This document shows, piece after piece, positions 1 to 6,551 of a stretch of DNA of 6,898 nt (position 1 is its first letter; each line of letters opens with the position of its first letter). The stretch is from Rubrobacter sp. Its GTDB lineage: Bacteria; Actinomycetota; Rubrobacteria; Rubrobacterales; Rubrobacteraceae. The notes under the pieces were generated by a model. It saw only the letters and a program-made list of their open reading frames with translations, was not told where the DNA came from and made no database searches. The stretch spans positions 1-6,898 of the forward strand of contig JACDGB010000092.1 of the NCBI GenBank assembly GCA_013815485.1. Reading direction: 5' to 3'. Position numbers and translations under genes: made by a program.

Positions 1-660
1 CACGAACGGCGTCCGCACGAAGCCATCAGAGGCTCCGACGAGTTTCATCACCTCGATCTCCTGACGGCGGGCGAAGATCGAAACCCGAATGCCATTGGAG
101 ATCAGGAGTATGCTGGAGATCAGGAACAAAGCCGTCGCCGCCCGCAGACCCCAAACCATGTACGAGGTGACCGAGTTGAGACGCTCGATGGTCTGTTGCG
201 GATAGCTAAGGTTACTGTCCGAGAACCCCGCCTCCCCGAGCTTCGCGGCGACCTCCTCGGCGGCGGAGGGGTTTTCGAGGTCTATCGCCAGGGAAGCTGG
301 CAGAACGTCGCTCCCGAGATCCTGGTAGATCTCCGGGTTGTCCTCGAAGGTCTGCTTGAAGTCCGAAAGCGCCTGCTCCTGGGAGATATACGTGACCTCG
401 GAGACCTCAGGATAGCCTTCGACCTCGGCGCGGACTTCATCTATCCGCTCCTGCGTGGCATCCGGGGCGAAGAACGCCTCGACGCTCACGTCCTGGCGCA
501 CGGACCCGACGATGCCCTCGACGTGCCCGCTGACGAGAAGCGCCATCCCCAGGACCAGTATGCAAACGAAGGTCGTGGTCACCGCCGTGACGCTCATAAG
601 CAGGTTCAGGCGGATATTCGTCAGTGCCTCTTTCAGGAAGAATACCCAGTTAAACCTCAT
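1..660 (-). CDS. ftsX: Cell division protein FtsX, N-terminal 220 residues (runs off left edge)
   Basis: FtsX is the membrane subunit of the FtsEX complex, an ABC-type assembly that uses ATP binding by FtsE to activate peptidoglycan hydrolases at the division site. Translating from the ATG at 660 gives 220 uninterrupted codons to the edge of the window. A short cytoplasmic N-terminus ([19 protein letters not shown]) leads to a first membrane segment at about residues 21-44. An extracytoplasmic domain follows at about 45-166, then a second membrane segment at about 167-188. The conserved FtsX signature after it, [19 protein letters not shown], is at about 198-216. Compared with the usual length near 300 residues, the last two membrane segments are missing only because the window ends. 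The start overlaps the ftsE stop by 11 bases and has an AAGGGGG ribosome site 9 bases upstream, so the two are probably translationally coupled. The N-terminal sequence, topology and ftsE neighbour make the identity secure. Confidence 0.95.
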   Translation of the reverse strand, partial: MRFNWVFFLKEALTNIRLNLLMSVTAVTTTFVCILVLGMALLVSGHVEGIVGSVRQDVSVEAFFAPDATQERIDEVRAEVEGYPEVSEVTYISQEQALSDFKQTFEDNPEIYQDLGSDVLPASLAIDLENPSAAEEVAAKLGEAGFSDSNLSYPQQTIERLNSVTSYMVWGLRAATALFLISSILLISNGIRVSIFARRQEIEVMKLVGASDGFVRTPFV

Positions 661-1336
661 CGGCGTATGCCCCCTTCACCCGGTCGCGGACGACGCGGCC
701 ATTATCCAGGGCCACCACCCGCTTTCGCATCACGTCCACCATCTCCCGGTCGTGGGTGGCGACTACGACGGTGGTGCCGATGCGCTGGATCCTATCCAGT
801 AGCTGCATTATGCCCACGCTCGTATCCGGGTCGAGGTTGCCGGTGGGCTCGTCGGCTATGAGGATCGGCGGCTGGGAAACGAAGGCCCGCGCCACGGAGA
901 CGCGCTGCTGCTCTCCACCGGATAGCTCGCGCGGCTTCTTGTCCATCCGTTCGGAGAGTCCGACAAGGTCCAGGATCTGGGGCACCTTCGTGCGGATTGC
1001 GCGACGCTTCTGGCCGGTGACCTTCATCGCGTAGGCGACGTTCTCGGCTGCGGTCTTGTTCGGCAGAAGCTTGAAGTCTTGAAAGACGCACCCGATGTCC
1101 CGCCGCAAATGCGGGACGCGACGGCGCGGGATCGCGGATAGCCGTTTGCCCTTGACGTAGATGGCTCCGCGCGAGGGTTCCATTTCCTTCAGGATCAGGC
1201 GCACCAGAGTGGACTTCCCCGAGCCACTCGCCCCGACCAGGAACACGAACTCGCCGGGATCGATTTGCAGGTTCACCCGCTCCAGCGCGACCGTGTCGTT
1301 GCCATAGAGTTTTGTGACGTTGTCGAATCGGATCAT
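650..1336 (-). CDS. ftsE: Cell division ATP-binding protein FtsE
   Basis: FtsE is the cytoplasmic ATPase of FtsEX; it binds FtsX and gates hydrolase activation during septation. All ABC ATPase motifs are present (numbering from ATG 1336, 228 residues): Walker [10 protein letters not shown] at 35-43, Q-loop glutamine at 86 (VFQDF), signature LSGGEQQR at about 138-145, Walker B ILIADEP at 158-164 with catalytic Glu163, and the H-loop His195 (ATHD). The length is typical of FtsE. A GTG two codons upstream (1342) would also open the frame. It is rejected because the GGAG ribosome site ends one base before that GTG but 7 bases before the ATG, and because the product [11 protein letters not shown] starts as FtsE proteins normally do. 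The gene follows a 109-base gap after the DUF2993-like gene and overlaps ftsX by 11 bases (ATGAGGTTTAA), the classic ftsEX arrangement. A LolD/MacB-type ATPase is the main alternative, but the adjoining ftsX excludes it. Confidence 0.97.
   Translation of the reverse strand: MIRFDNVTKLYGNDTVALERVNLQIDPGEFVFLVGASGSGKSTLVRLILKEMEPSRGAIYVKGKRLSAIPRRRVPHLRRDIGCVFQDFKLLPNKTAAENVAYAMKVTGQKRRAIRTKVPQILDLVGLSERMDKKPRELSGGEQQRVSVARAFVSQPPILIADEPTGNLDPDTSVGIMQLLDRIQRIGTTVVVATHDREMVDVMRKRVVALDNGRVVRDRVKGAYADEV
670..676 (-). promoter_or_regulatory. Ribosome binding site of ftsX inside ftsE
   Basis: AAGGGGG on the minus strand lies 9 bases before the ftsX ATG at 660 and inside the last codons of ftsE. It supports ATG 660 as the ftsX start, and it means ribosomes finishing ftsE pass directly over the ftsX initiation region. 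Confidence 0.7.
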
Positions 1337-1343
1337 GAGCACG

Positions 1344-1347
1344 CTCC
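1344..1347 (-). promoter_or_regulatory. Ribosome binding site that decides the ftsE start
   Basis: GGAG on the minus strand ends 7 bases before ATG 1336 and only one base before the alternative GTG at 1342. The spacing favours the ATG. Confidence 0.6.
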
Positions 1348-1365
1348 AGACGCGATCCGCGAGGA

Positions 1366-1371
1366 CTTATA
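1366..1371 (-). promoter_or_regulatory. Weak candidate -10 element upstream of ftsE
   Basis: TATAAG on the minus strand lies in the only sizeable intergenic gap, and would place a transcript start about 20-25 bases before the ftsE ATG. No convincing -35 hexamer is seen at 16-18 bases upstream (GGAGCC occupies that place). A secondary promoter for ftsEX here is a guess from position and one hexamer. Confidence 0.2.
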
Positions 1372-1383
1372 CATGGCTTTCGT

Positions 1384-1409
1384 GGCGAGGCTCCTCCCAC
1401 TCCCTCGCC
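1384..1409 (-). other. Hairpin (7-bp stem) in the gap between the DUF2993-like gene and ftsE
   Basis: GGCGAGG at one end and CCTCGCC at the other form a perfect 7-base-pair GC-rich stem around a 12-base loop. The hairpin lies 37 bases past the stop of the DUF2993-like gene and 47 bases before the ftsE start. There is no run of T after it on either strand, so it is not a standard intrinsic terminator. It could attenuate read-through, stabilise a processed mRNA end, or be chance in GC-rich DNA. Confidence 0.35.
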
Positions 1410-1445
1410 GATCATCGCGGAAGATAGCAACAAAGCGACCCGATA

Positions 1446-2183
1446 TCAACCGGCGGCCCCGAGCGGGATGCCGTCCACCTCGCCAATCAACGCCAGACGC
1501 CCCTCCTCGACTTCTACATCCGTGAGCGTCACGCCATCAGGCAACTCTTCGAGCGAATAGACGAACCCGGCTCCAGAAAGCAGTTGATCCGCCAACTCGT
1601 CCGGCACCGGGAACCCAGCCGCCTCCAATCCTCCAGGCTCGTACACGAGGCTCCCGTCCCGGAGGTCCAGACTCCCGGCCACCGAGACCGGAACCTCGAC
1701 TCCGAACACCGGGACAGAGGAAAGCGCGACCACCCGATCCCGCTGCAACTCGATGCCGCTCACGGGCACATCGGCGTTCTCGCTCGCAAGACGTGAGATC
1801 TCCTCTTCCGATACCGCGACTCGCAGCCTCCCGCGGAGTGGCTCCTCGCCCACCATCTCACCCCGGCGCACGCTCCGCCACACGTCCACGTCGAACGGTT
1901 CGAGGTCAACGGTCGCGCTCTCGGCCCGCACGCCGCCCAGTTCCTCATCCCGCAGCGAGACGCGACCGTCAGAGAATTCCCCCGCGAGCATAGCCGGTTG
2001 CGGATCGCTCTCCAAGCGGACATCAGGGGCCTCCGCGAGCCTCAGATCGTCCCGTACATCGTCGGCGACATTGGCCTCCAGGATGCGCGGCAAGAAAGTG
2101 TACGCGCCGATCAGAGCGACGATCCCAACGAGGAGCGCCAGGCTCACGAGCCCGACGAGCCCGACGGAGAGCAGTCTCCGCAA
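1446..2183 (-). CDS. LmeA/DUF2993-like exported or membrane-anchored protein
   Basis: The predicted 245-residue protein starts with MRRLL, followed by a long hydrophobic stretch at about residues 5-30, fitting an uncleaved anchor or a signal peptide; the remainder would face outward. The body is acidic and beta-rich, with features I associate with DUF2993 (LmeA-like) proteins: a region after the anchor (about 33-50) giving LPRILEANVADDVRDDL, a G-x-F-S-D-G-R-V-S strand segment near 68-76, and a short repeat of amphipathic strands ending in EVDGIPLGAAG. In mycobacteria LmeA is a periplasmic phospholipid-binding protein needed for mannan elongation; that role cannot be assumed here. The TTG start at 2183 is the first possible start after an in-frame stop at 2208-2210. 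It lies 4 bases past the prfB stop and has no clear ribosome site, so it probably depends on coupling; a GTG at 2147 is possible but would cut into the hydrophobic segment. Family assignment is from memory and moderate. Confidence 0.75.
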   Translation of the reverse strand: MRRLLSVGLVGLVSLALLVGIVALIGAYTFLPRILEANVADDVRDDLRLAEAPDVRLESDPQPAMLAGEFSDGRVSLRDEELGGVRAESATVDLEPFDVDVWRSVRRGEMVGEEPLRGRLRVAVSEEEISRLASENADVPVSGIELQRDRVVALSSVPVFGVEVPVSVAGSLDLRDGSLVYEPGGLEAAGFPVPDELADQLLSGAGFVYSLEELPDGVTLTDVEVEEGRLALIGEVDGIPLGAAG

Positions 2184-2187
2184 TGCT

Positions 2188-3279
2188 TTAGGCGACGGCC
2201 CGGCTCTTCAGGTATGCGTAGATGAGGGCGTCGATGTCGCCATCGAGGACGCGGTCTATGTTGCCGGTCTCCTCGGAGGTGCGCAGATCCTTGACCAGCT
2301 TGTACGGTTGGAGGACGTAGGAGCGGATCTGGGACCCGAAGCCCACGTCGGCCTTCACGCCGCTCTGGACGGCGATCTCCTGCTCCCGCTTCTCGCGCTC
2401 CAGCTCGAAGAGCCTCGACCGCAAGACCTTCATCGCAACCTCCCGGTTCTGATGCTGGCTGCGCTCGTTCTGGCACTGAACCACGATCCCCGTCGGCAGG
2501 TGCGTGATCCTGACCGCAGAATCGGTCTTGTTGACGTGCTGCCCGCCAGCCCCCGAAGCCCGGTACGTATCTATCTTGAGTTCCTTCTCCTCGACCTCGA
2601 CCTCGACCGCATCATCCACGACCGGGGCAACCGCGACCGAGGCGAAGCTGGTGTGCCGCCGGCCCCGCGCATCGAACGGGCTAATGCGGACCAGCCGATG
2701 AACCCCCCGCTCCGCCGACAACAACCCGAAGGCGTGTTCCCCGCCGACGCTGAACGTGGCGCTCTTGATGCCGGCCTCGTCACCCTCGGTGTACTCGATG
2801 ACGTTCAGGTCGAAGCCGCGGCGTTCCGCCCATCGCCGGTACATCCGAGCGAGCATCTCGGCCCAGTCCTGAGAGTCAACCCCGCCCTCGCCTGGGTTGA
2901 TATTGAGGATGGCGTCACCATCGTCGTACTCGCCGGAGAACATCCGGGCCACCTCTTGTTCCTCCAGCACCCGCTCCACCCGGTCCAACTCCACCGTGAC
3001 CTCGGAGATCAAGGCCGCGTCACCCTCCGCCAATTCCAGCAACTCCCCCGAATCCGAGAGCCGCCCGCGCAAATCTTCCATCAACTTCAACCGGTCCTCG
3101 ACCCGCGAGAACCGCGCCGAGACCTGCTTCGCTTGGTCTGGATCCTCCCAGAAGCCAGGCTGGTTCATCTCCCCCGAGAGCCGCTGAGATTCCTCGCGCA
3201 ACGATTCCACGCCGAAGAACGCCTCGAGTTCCGCGAAACGCCCCTCCAACCCCGATGCTTTCTCCCGTGGTTCCGTCAC
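2188..3279 (-). CDS. prfB: Peptide chain release factor 2 (RF2), no programmed frameshift
   Basis: RF2 recognises UGA and UAA stop codons and triggers hydrolysis of peptidyl-tRNA on the ribosome. From the GTG at 3279 the protein is 363 residues, matching the family (E. coli 365). Residues 1-110 form the charged helical N-terminal domain, and the MFSGEYDDGDAILNI segment begins at 113. The SPF codon-recognition motif at 200-202 (RISPFDARGRRHTSF) identifies RF2 rather than RF1. The catalytic GGQ is at 245-247 (ASGAGGQHVNKTDSAVRITH). The frame is open throughout: where E. coli has the CUUUGA frameshift site near codon 25, this gene reads through as AFFGVESL. The GTG overlaps the secA TAG by one base and is preceded by AGGTAGG, implying coupling to secA. 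A 36-codon upstream extension in the same frame lies inside the secA coding region and does not resemble RF2, so it is excluded. Confidence 0.97.
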   Translation of the reverse strand: MTEPREKASGLEGRFAELEAFFGVESLREESQRLSGEMNQPGFWEDPDQAKQVSARFSRVEDRLKLMEDLRGRLSDSGELLELAEGDAALISEVTVELDRVERVLEEQEVARMFSGEYDDGDAILNINPGEGGVDSQDWAEMLARMYRRWAERRGFDLNVIEYTEGDEAGIKSATFSVGGEHAFGLLSAERGVHRLVRISPFDARGRRHTSFASVAVAPVVDDAVEVEVEEKELKIDTYRASGAGGQHVNKTDSAVRITHLPTGIVVQCQNERSQHQNREVAMKVLRSRLFELEREKREQEIAVQSGVKADVGFGSQIRSYVLQPYKLVKDLRTSEETGNIDRVLDGDIDALIYAYLKSRAVA

Positions 3280-5900
3280 TAGCCTACCTGAGCCTCTGGA
3301 CCGCCGCCCTCGGCCATGAAGCGTTTGTGCTCGGGCGTGTCCAGAAAGCCGCACTTCTTGTACTTCTGGCCCGATCCGCACGGGCAAGGATCGTTGCGTC
3401 CGACCTTGTTGCTCGCCTGACGCGGGGTATTCGGGCGCTCGCTCGGCTGCGAGCTAGGGTCCTCGCCGCCGCTGTACGAGAACTGCTGCATCTCCGGCTC
3501 GTCGCGGACCTGGAAGTTCTCTATGCGGTAGATATAGGTGACGTAATCTTCTTTGAGACCCCGCTCCATCTCCTGGAAGATGTCGAAGCCCTCGCGCTTG
3601 TACTCGACGAGTGGGTCCCTCTGCGAAAGCCCGCGCCACCCGATGCCCTCGCGCAGATACTCCATGTCGTAGAGATGCTCCCGCCAACGCTGGTCCACGA
3701 TGGAAAGCAGCGTCCGACGCTCGGCCTCCTCGAAAGAAGTCAGGCCGTCGGTACGCACGAGGTTGCGCCGCTCCAGCTCCGTGGTGCGCGCCTCCCACTC
3801 CGCCTTGCGCTCCGCGAGGCGCTGCCTGGCGTCTTCGAGGACCATCGCGGAGATGTCCGCGCTCGTCAGGTCTTCGATGTCGAGGGAGTGGAAATCTAAC
3901 CGCGTCGGGTAGAAGCGGTTGAGTTCCGTGGAAAGCGTGTCGAGGTCCCAGTCCTCCGGGTAGACGGCGTCCGAGGCGTGGCTGGCGACCACTTCGGAGA
4001 GAACCTCTTCCGCGTAAGACTCCGTATCCACGTTCTCGCCCATCAAGATGTCGCGTCTTATCGAGTAGATCACCTCGCGCTGCTTGTTGAGCACGTCGTC
4101 GTATTCGAGAATGCGTTTACGGATTTGGAAGTTCTGGCTCTCGACTTGTTCCTGAGCGCGCCTGACGGAACCGGAGATCATGCCCGCCTCGATGGGCACG
4201 TCCTCCTCGAGCCCGATGCGCTCAATGACGCTCTGCATCCGCTGCCCGCCGAAACGCCGCAGCAGATCATCCTCGAACGAGAGATAGAACCGCGATTCAC
4301 CAGGGTCCCCCTGCCGCCCCGAACGCCCCCGAAGCTGATTGTCTATGCGCCGTGACTCGTGCCGCCCGGTCCCGAGCACGTACAGACCGCCAACCTCCGA
4401 AACGCCCTCGCCCAGCTTGATGTCCGTCCCACGCCCGGCCATGTTGGTAGCGATGGTCACCGCGCCCCGCTCGCCAGCTTCGAGGATGGTCTCGGCCTCG
4501 CGCTCGTGCTGCTTGGCGTTCAGAACATTGTGCGGGACGCCCCGCCGCTTGAGCATCGCCGAGATATGCTCCGAGACCTCCACCGAGACCGTGCCAACGA
4601 GGACCGGCTGACCCTCCTTGTGACGCTCTGCGATGTCCTCGACCACGGAGTCGTACTTGCTCTTCTGGCTCTTGTAGACAACGTCGTCCCAATCGTCCCG
4701 AACCATCGGCATGTGCGTCGGGACGGAGACGACCTCCATCTTATAGATGTGCATGAACTCGTCGGCCTCGGTCGCAGCCGTGCCCGTCATGCCAGCCAGC
4801 TTGTCGTACTGGCGGAAGTAATTCTGGATCGTGATCGTGGCGACCGTCTGGTTCTCCTCCCGAATCTGCACTCCCTCTTTGGCCTCTATCGCCTGATGCA
4901 GCCCCTCGGAGTAACGTCGGCCCTCAAGCACGCGCCCCGTGAACTCGTCCACGATGAAGACCTGCCCATCGCGCACCAGATACTCCACGTCCTTGTGATA
5001 TATCGTATGCGCCCTGAGCGCCTGATTCAGGTGATTGACGAGGTTGCTGTTCACGTCGTCGTAGAGGTTCTCCATGCCAAGTGCCTTCTCGACCTTCTCG
5101 ACGCCAGCCTCGGTCGGGGCGACCTGGCGTTTCTTCTCCTCCACTTCGAAGTCCTCGCCGGCCTTGAGGCGCGGGATGATGTCGGCGAAGCGATAGTAGG
5201 TGTCGGCGGCGCTCTCTGGCATCCCGGAGATTATGAGCGGCGTCCGTGCCTCGTCTATGAGGATGGAGTCAACCTCGTCCACGATAGCGTAGTTGAGGTG
5301 GGGCTGCACGAGATGTTCCGTGGAGGTGGCTATGTTGTCGCGCAGGTAATCGAAGCCGAACTGGGCATTGGTGCCATACGTGATATCCGAGCCGTAGGCT
5401 TTCTTGCGCTCATCGAAGTCCATCCCGTCCTGCACGAGTCCCACGGTGAGGCCGAGAAAGTCGTATACCTCGCCCATCCACTGCGCGTCGCGGCGGGCGA
5501 GGTAGTCGTTCACGGTGACGACGTGGGCACCCTTGCCAGAGAGAGCATTCAGGTACACGGGCATCGTGGCGGCGAGCGTCTTGCCTTCGCCGGTCTTCAT
5601 CTCGGAGATCTTACCCTGATGCAACACGATGCCGCCCATGACCTGCACGTCAAAAGGCCGCATCCCCAAAGTGCGGCGAGATACCTCCCGCACCACGGCG
5701 AATGCTTCGGGCAGAATATCGTCGAGGGTCTCTCCCTTTCCGAGCCTTTCGCGGAACTCGCCTGTCTTGGCCCGGAGGGCTTCGTCGGAGAGCTTCTCGA
5801 TTTCGGGTTCCAGAGCCGTGACCGACTCGACGGTCTTCTGGAGGACCTTGAGCTTGCGGCCCTCCCCCATCTTCAATATCTTCGTAAGCAGGTTAGACAA
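3279..5900 (-). CDS. secA: Preprotein translocase ATPase SecA
   Basis: SecA is the cytoplasmic motor that drives unfolded preproteins through SecYEG. The 873-residue product carries the full domain order. An N-terminal amphipathic segment (1-20) is followed by nucleotide-binding domain 1, with Walker A MKTGEGKT at 101-108 and Walker B VDEVD at 207-211 followed by SILIDEARTPLI. The preprotein cross-linking domain is at about 220-370. Nucleotide-binding domain 2 has TIATNMAGRGTDIKL at 482-496 and QLRGRSGRQGDPGESRFY at 522-539. The helical scaffold has LEYDDVLNKQREVIY at 598-612, and the two-helix finger region has WREHLYDMEYLREGIGWRG at about 739-757. A polar linker leads to a C-terminal SEC-C motif (NDPCPCGSGQKYKKCG, 836-851). 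There the usual fourth zinc ligand after Cys850 is Gly851 instead of Cys or His. The TTG start at 5900 is supported by the N-terminus (MSNLLTKILKMGEGRKLKVL) and by GAGG 9 bases upstream. Length and motifs match a housekeeping SecA1; an accessory SecA2 is unlikely given prfB and hpf beside it. Confidence 0.98.
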   Translation of the reverse strand: MSNLLTKILKMGEGRKLKVLQKTVESVTALEPEIEKLSDEALRAKTGEFRERLGKGETLDDILPEAFAVVREVSRRTLGMRPFDVQVMGGIVLHQGKISEMKTGEGKTLAATMPVYLNALSGKGAHVVTVNDYLARRDAQWMGEVYDFLGLTVGLVQDGMDFDERKKAYGSDITYGTNAQFGFDYLRDNIATSTEHLVQPHLNYAIVDEVDSILIDEARTPLIISGMPESAADTYYRFADIIPRLKAGEDFEVEEKKRQVAPTEAGVEKVEKALGMENLYDDVNSNLVNHLNQALRAHTIYHKDVEYLVRDGQVFIVDEFTGRVLEGRRYSEGLHQAIEAKEGVQIREENQTVATITIQNYFRQYDKLAGMTGTAATEADEFMHIYKMEVVSVPTHMPMVRDDWDDVVYKSQKSKYDSVVEDIAERHKEGQPVLVGTVSVEVSEHISAMLKRRGVPHNVLNAKQHEREAETILEAGERGAVTIATNMAGRGTDIKLGEGVSEVGGLYVLGTGRHESRRIDNQLRGRSGRQGDPGESRFYLSFEDDLLRRFGGQRMQSVIERIGLEEDVPIEAGMISGSVRRAQEQVESQNFQIRKRILEYDDVLNKQREVIYSIRRDILMGENVDTESYAEEVLSEVVASHASDAVYPEDWDLDTLSTELNRFYPTRLDFHSLDIEDLTSADISAMVLEDARQRLAERKAEWEARTTELERRNLVRTDGLTSFEEAERRTLLSIVDQRWREHLYDMEYLREGIGWRGLSQRDPLVEYKREGFDIFQEMERGLKEDYVTYIYRIENFQVRDEPEMQQFSYSGGEDPSSQPSERPNTPRQASNKVGRNDPCPCGSGQKYKKCGFLDTPEHKRFMAEGGGPEAQVG
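3283..3289 (-). promoter_or_regulatory. Ribosome binding site of prfB within the end of secA
   Basis: AGGTAGG on the minus strand overlaps the last secA codons; its first AGG ends 7 bases before the GTG at 3279. Together with the secA stop / prfB start overlap it supports GTG 3279 over the upstream in-frame start at 3387. Confidence 0.55.
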
Positions 5901-5902
5901 GA

Positions 5903-5913
5903 TCCCTTACCTC
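5903..5913 (-). promoter_or_regulatory. Ribosome binding site supporting the TTG start of secA
   Basis: GAGGTAAGGGA on the minus strand ends 2 bases before the TTG at 5900; its GAGG part sits at the better spacing of 9 bases. The next in-frame ATG (codon 11) lacks such a site and would remove the conserved N-terminal helix. Confidence 0.6.
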
Positions 5914-5957
5914 GTGTGTGGCCGACTCGCCAGGTTGCGCGACTACTCCATGACTCG

Positions 5958-6521
5958 CTACCGTGCGGGCTCTATGAGCCCATAATTACCGTCCCGCCGC
6001 CGGTATACCACATTTATGGAGCCGGTATCAGCGCTGGTGAAGACGTAGAAGTCGTGGTCGAGGAGCTCCATCTGAAGGGCCGCCTCCCCCGCACTCATCG
6101 GCTTCATCTGGAACTGCTTGGTCCGCACGATGCGGTCCTCTATCTCCCCTTCCTCCTCGACCATGAAGGGCTGCGGCGCCTCGGGAGCGTTGTTCTTCAT
6201 CTGGCCGTGCCAGCGGTCTATTTGACGCCCCCGGTAACGCCTCACTTGCCGCTCCAGCTTGTCCGACATGAGATCAATGGAAGCGTACATATCAGGCGAA
6301 GCCTCCCGCGCCTTGAGGACCGTGCCGTTTATGAACAGGGTCGTCTCGGCCACGTCGCACTCGGAGATGGAAGGGTTGCGTTCATGGGTAAGCTCGACCT
6401 CGGCCCGCGAGACGCTCTTCTCGTCGTCGAAGAACCTGCGGACCCTCTCGACCTTCTCAAGAGCATACCGCTCCAGCGCCTCCGTGACCGAGATGTTGCG
6501 TCCCTTGACGAGTATGTCCAT
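5958..6521 (-). CDS. hpf: Long-form ribosome hibernation promoting factor HPF
   Basis: Long HPF binds the decoding region of idle 70S ribosomes and pairs them into 100S dimers through its C-terminal domain, protecting ribosomes in stationary phase or stress. The 187-residue protein shows the two expected parts. The N-terminal HPF/YfiA fold spans about 1-100 (MDILVKGRNISVTEALERYA at the start, then EVELTHERNPS and the basic helix KLERQVRRYRGRQIDRW). After a linker of variable acidic sequence comes the C-terminal dimerisation domain, about 130-185 (IVRTKQFQMKPMSAGEAALQ, then LLDHDFYVFTSADTGSINVVYRRRDGNYGLIEP). This second domain distinguishes it from the short HPF and YfiA of enterobacteria. 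The ATG at 6521 has an excellent AGGGAGG site 8 bases upstream. It lies 30 bases after a small four-helix-bundle gene and 57 bases before secA; hpf beside secA is also seen in mycobacteria and bacilli. Confidence 0.97.
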   Translation of the reverse strand: MDILVKGRNISVTEALERYALEKVERVRRFFDDEKSVSRAEVELTHERNPSISECDVAETTLFINGTVLKAREASPDMYASIDLMSDKLERQVRRYRGRQIDRWHGQMKNNAPEAPQPFMVEEEGEIEDRIVRTKQFQMKPMSAGEAALQMELLDHDFYVFTSADTGSINVVYRRRDGNYGLIEPAR

Positions 6522-6529
6522 GTGCGTGG

Positions 6530-6536
6530 CCTCCCT
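6530..6536 (-). promoter_or_regulatory. Strong ribosome binding site of hpf
   Basis: AGGGAGG on the minus strand, 8 bases before the ATG at 6521, is the closest match to a consensus Shine-Dalgarno site in the window. It fills much of the 30-base spacer after the four-helix gene, suggesting hpf is initiated efficiently on its own even if cotranscribed. Confidence 0.75.
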
Positions 6537-6551
6537 TCGGTCGGCTGCTTG

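Noticed and set aside
196..861. A 221-codon plus-strand frame opposite ftsX and the end of ftsE.
   Set aside because: The minus strand encodes recognisable FtsX through 220 codons to the window edge; the plus-strand product is compositionally biased with no known domain.
792..1433. A 213-codon minus-strand frame overlapping ftsE in another frame and reaching into the upstream gap.
   Set aside because: It is a shifted reading of ftsE; the FtsE frame has all ABC motifs, while this one is Arg/Ala-rich without motifs.
1753..3282. A 509-codon plus-strand open frame opposite prfB and the DUF2993-like gene.
   Set aside because: It is the antisense image of prfB, whose minus-strand product carries SPF and GGQ motifs; the plus-strand product shows low-complexity Arg/Ser/Leu-rich sequence and no family features.
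3280..3387. A 36-codon N-terminal extension of prfB to a start at 3387.
   Set aside because: It lies wholly within the secA coding region, does not look like RF2, and the GTG at 3279 gives the normal length and has a ribosome site.
5901..5957. Possible terminator or small RNA between hpf and secA.
   Set aside because: Only a 4-bp stem (TGGC/GCCA) is present, without a T-run, and the spacer is fully explained as a leader with the secA ribosome site.
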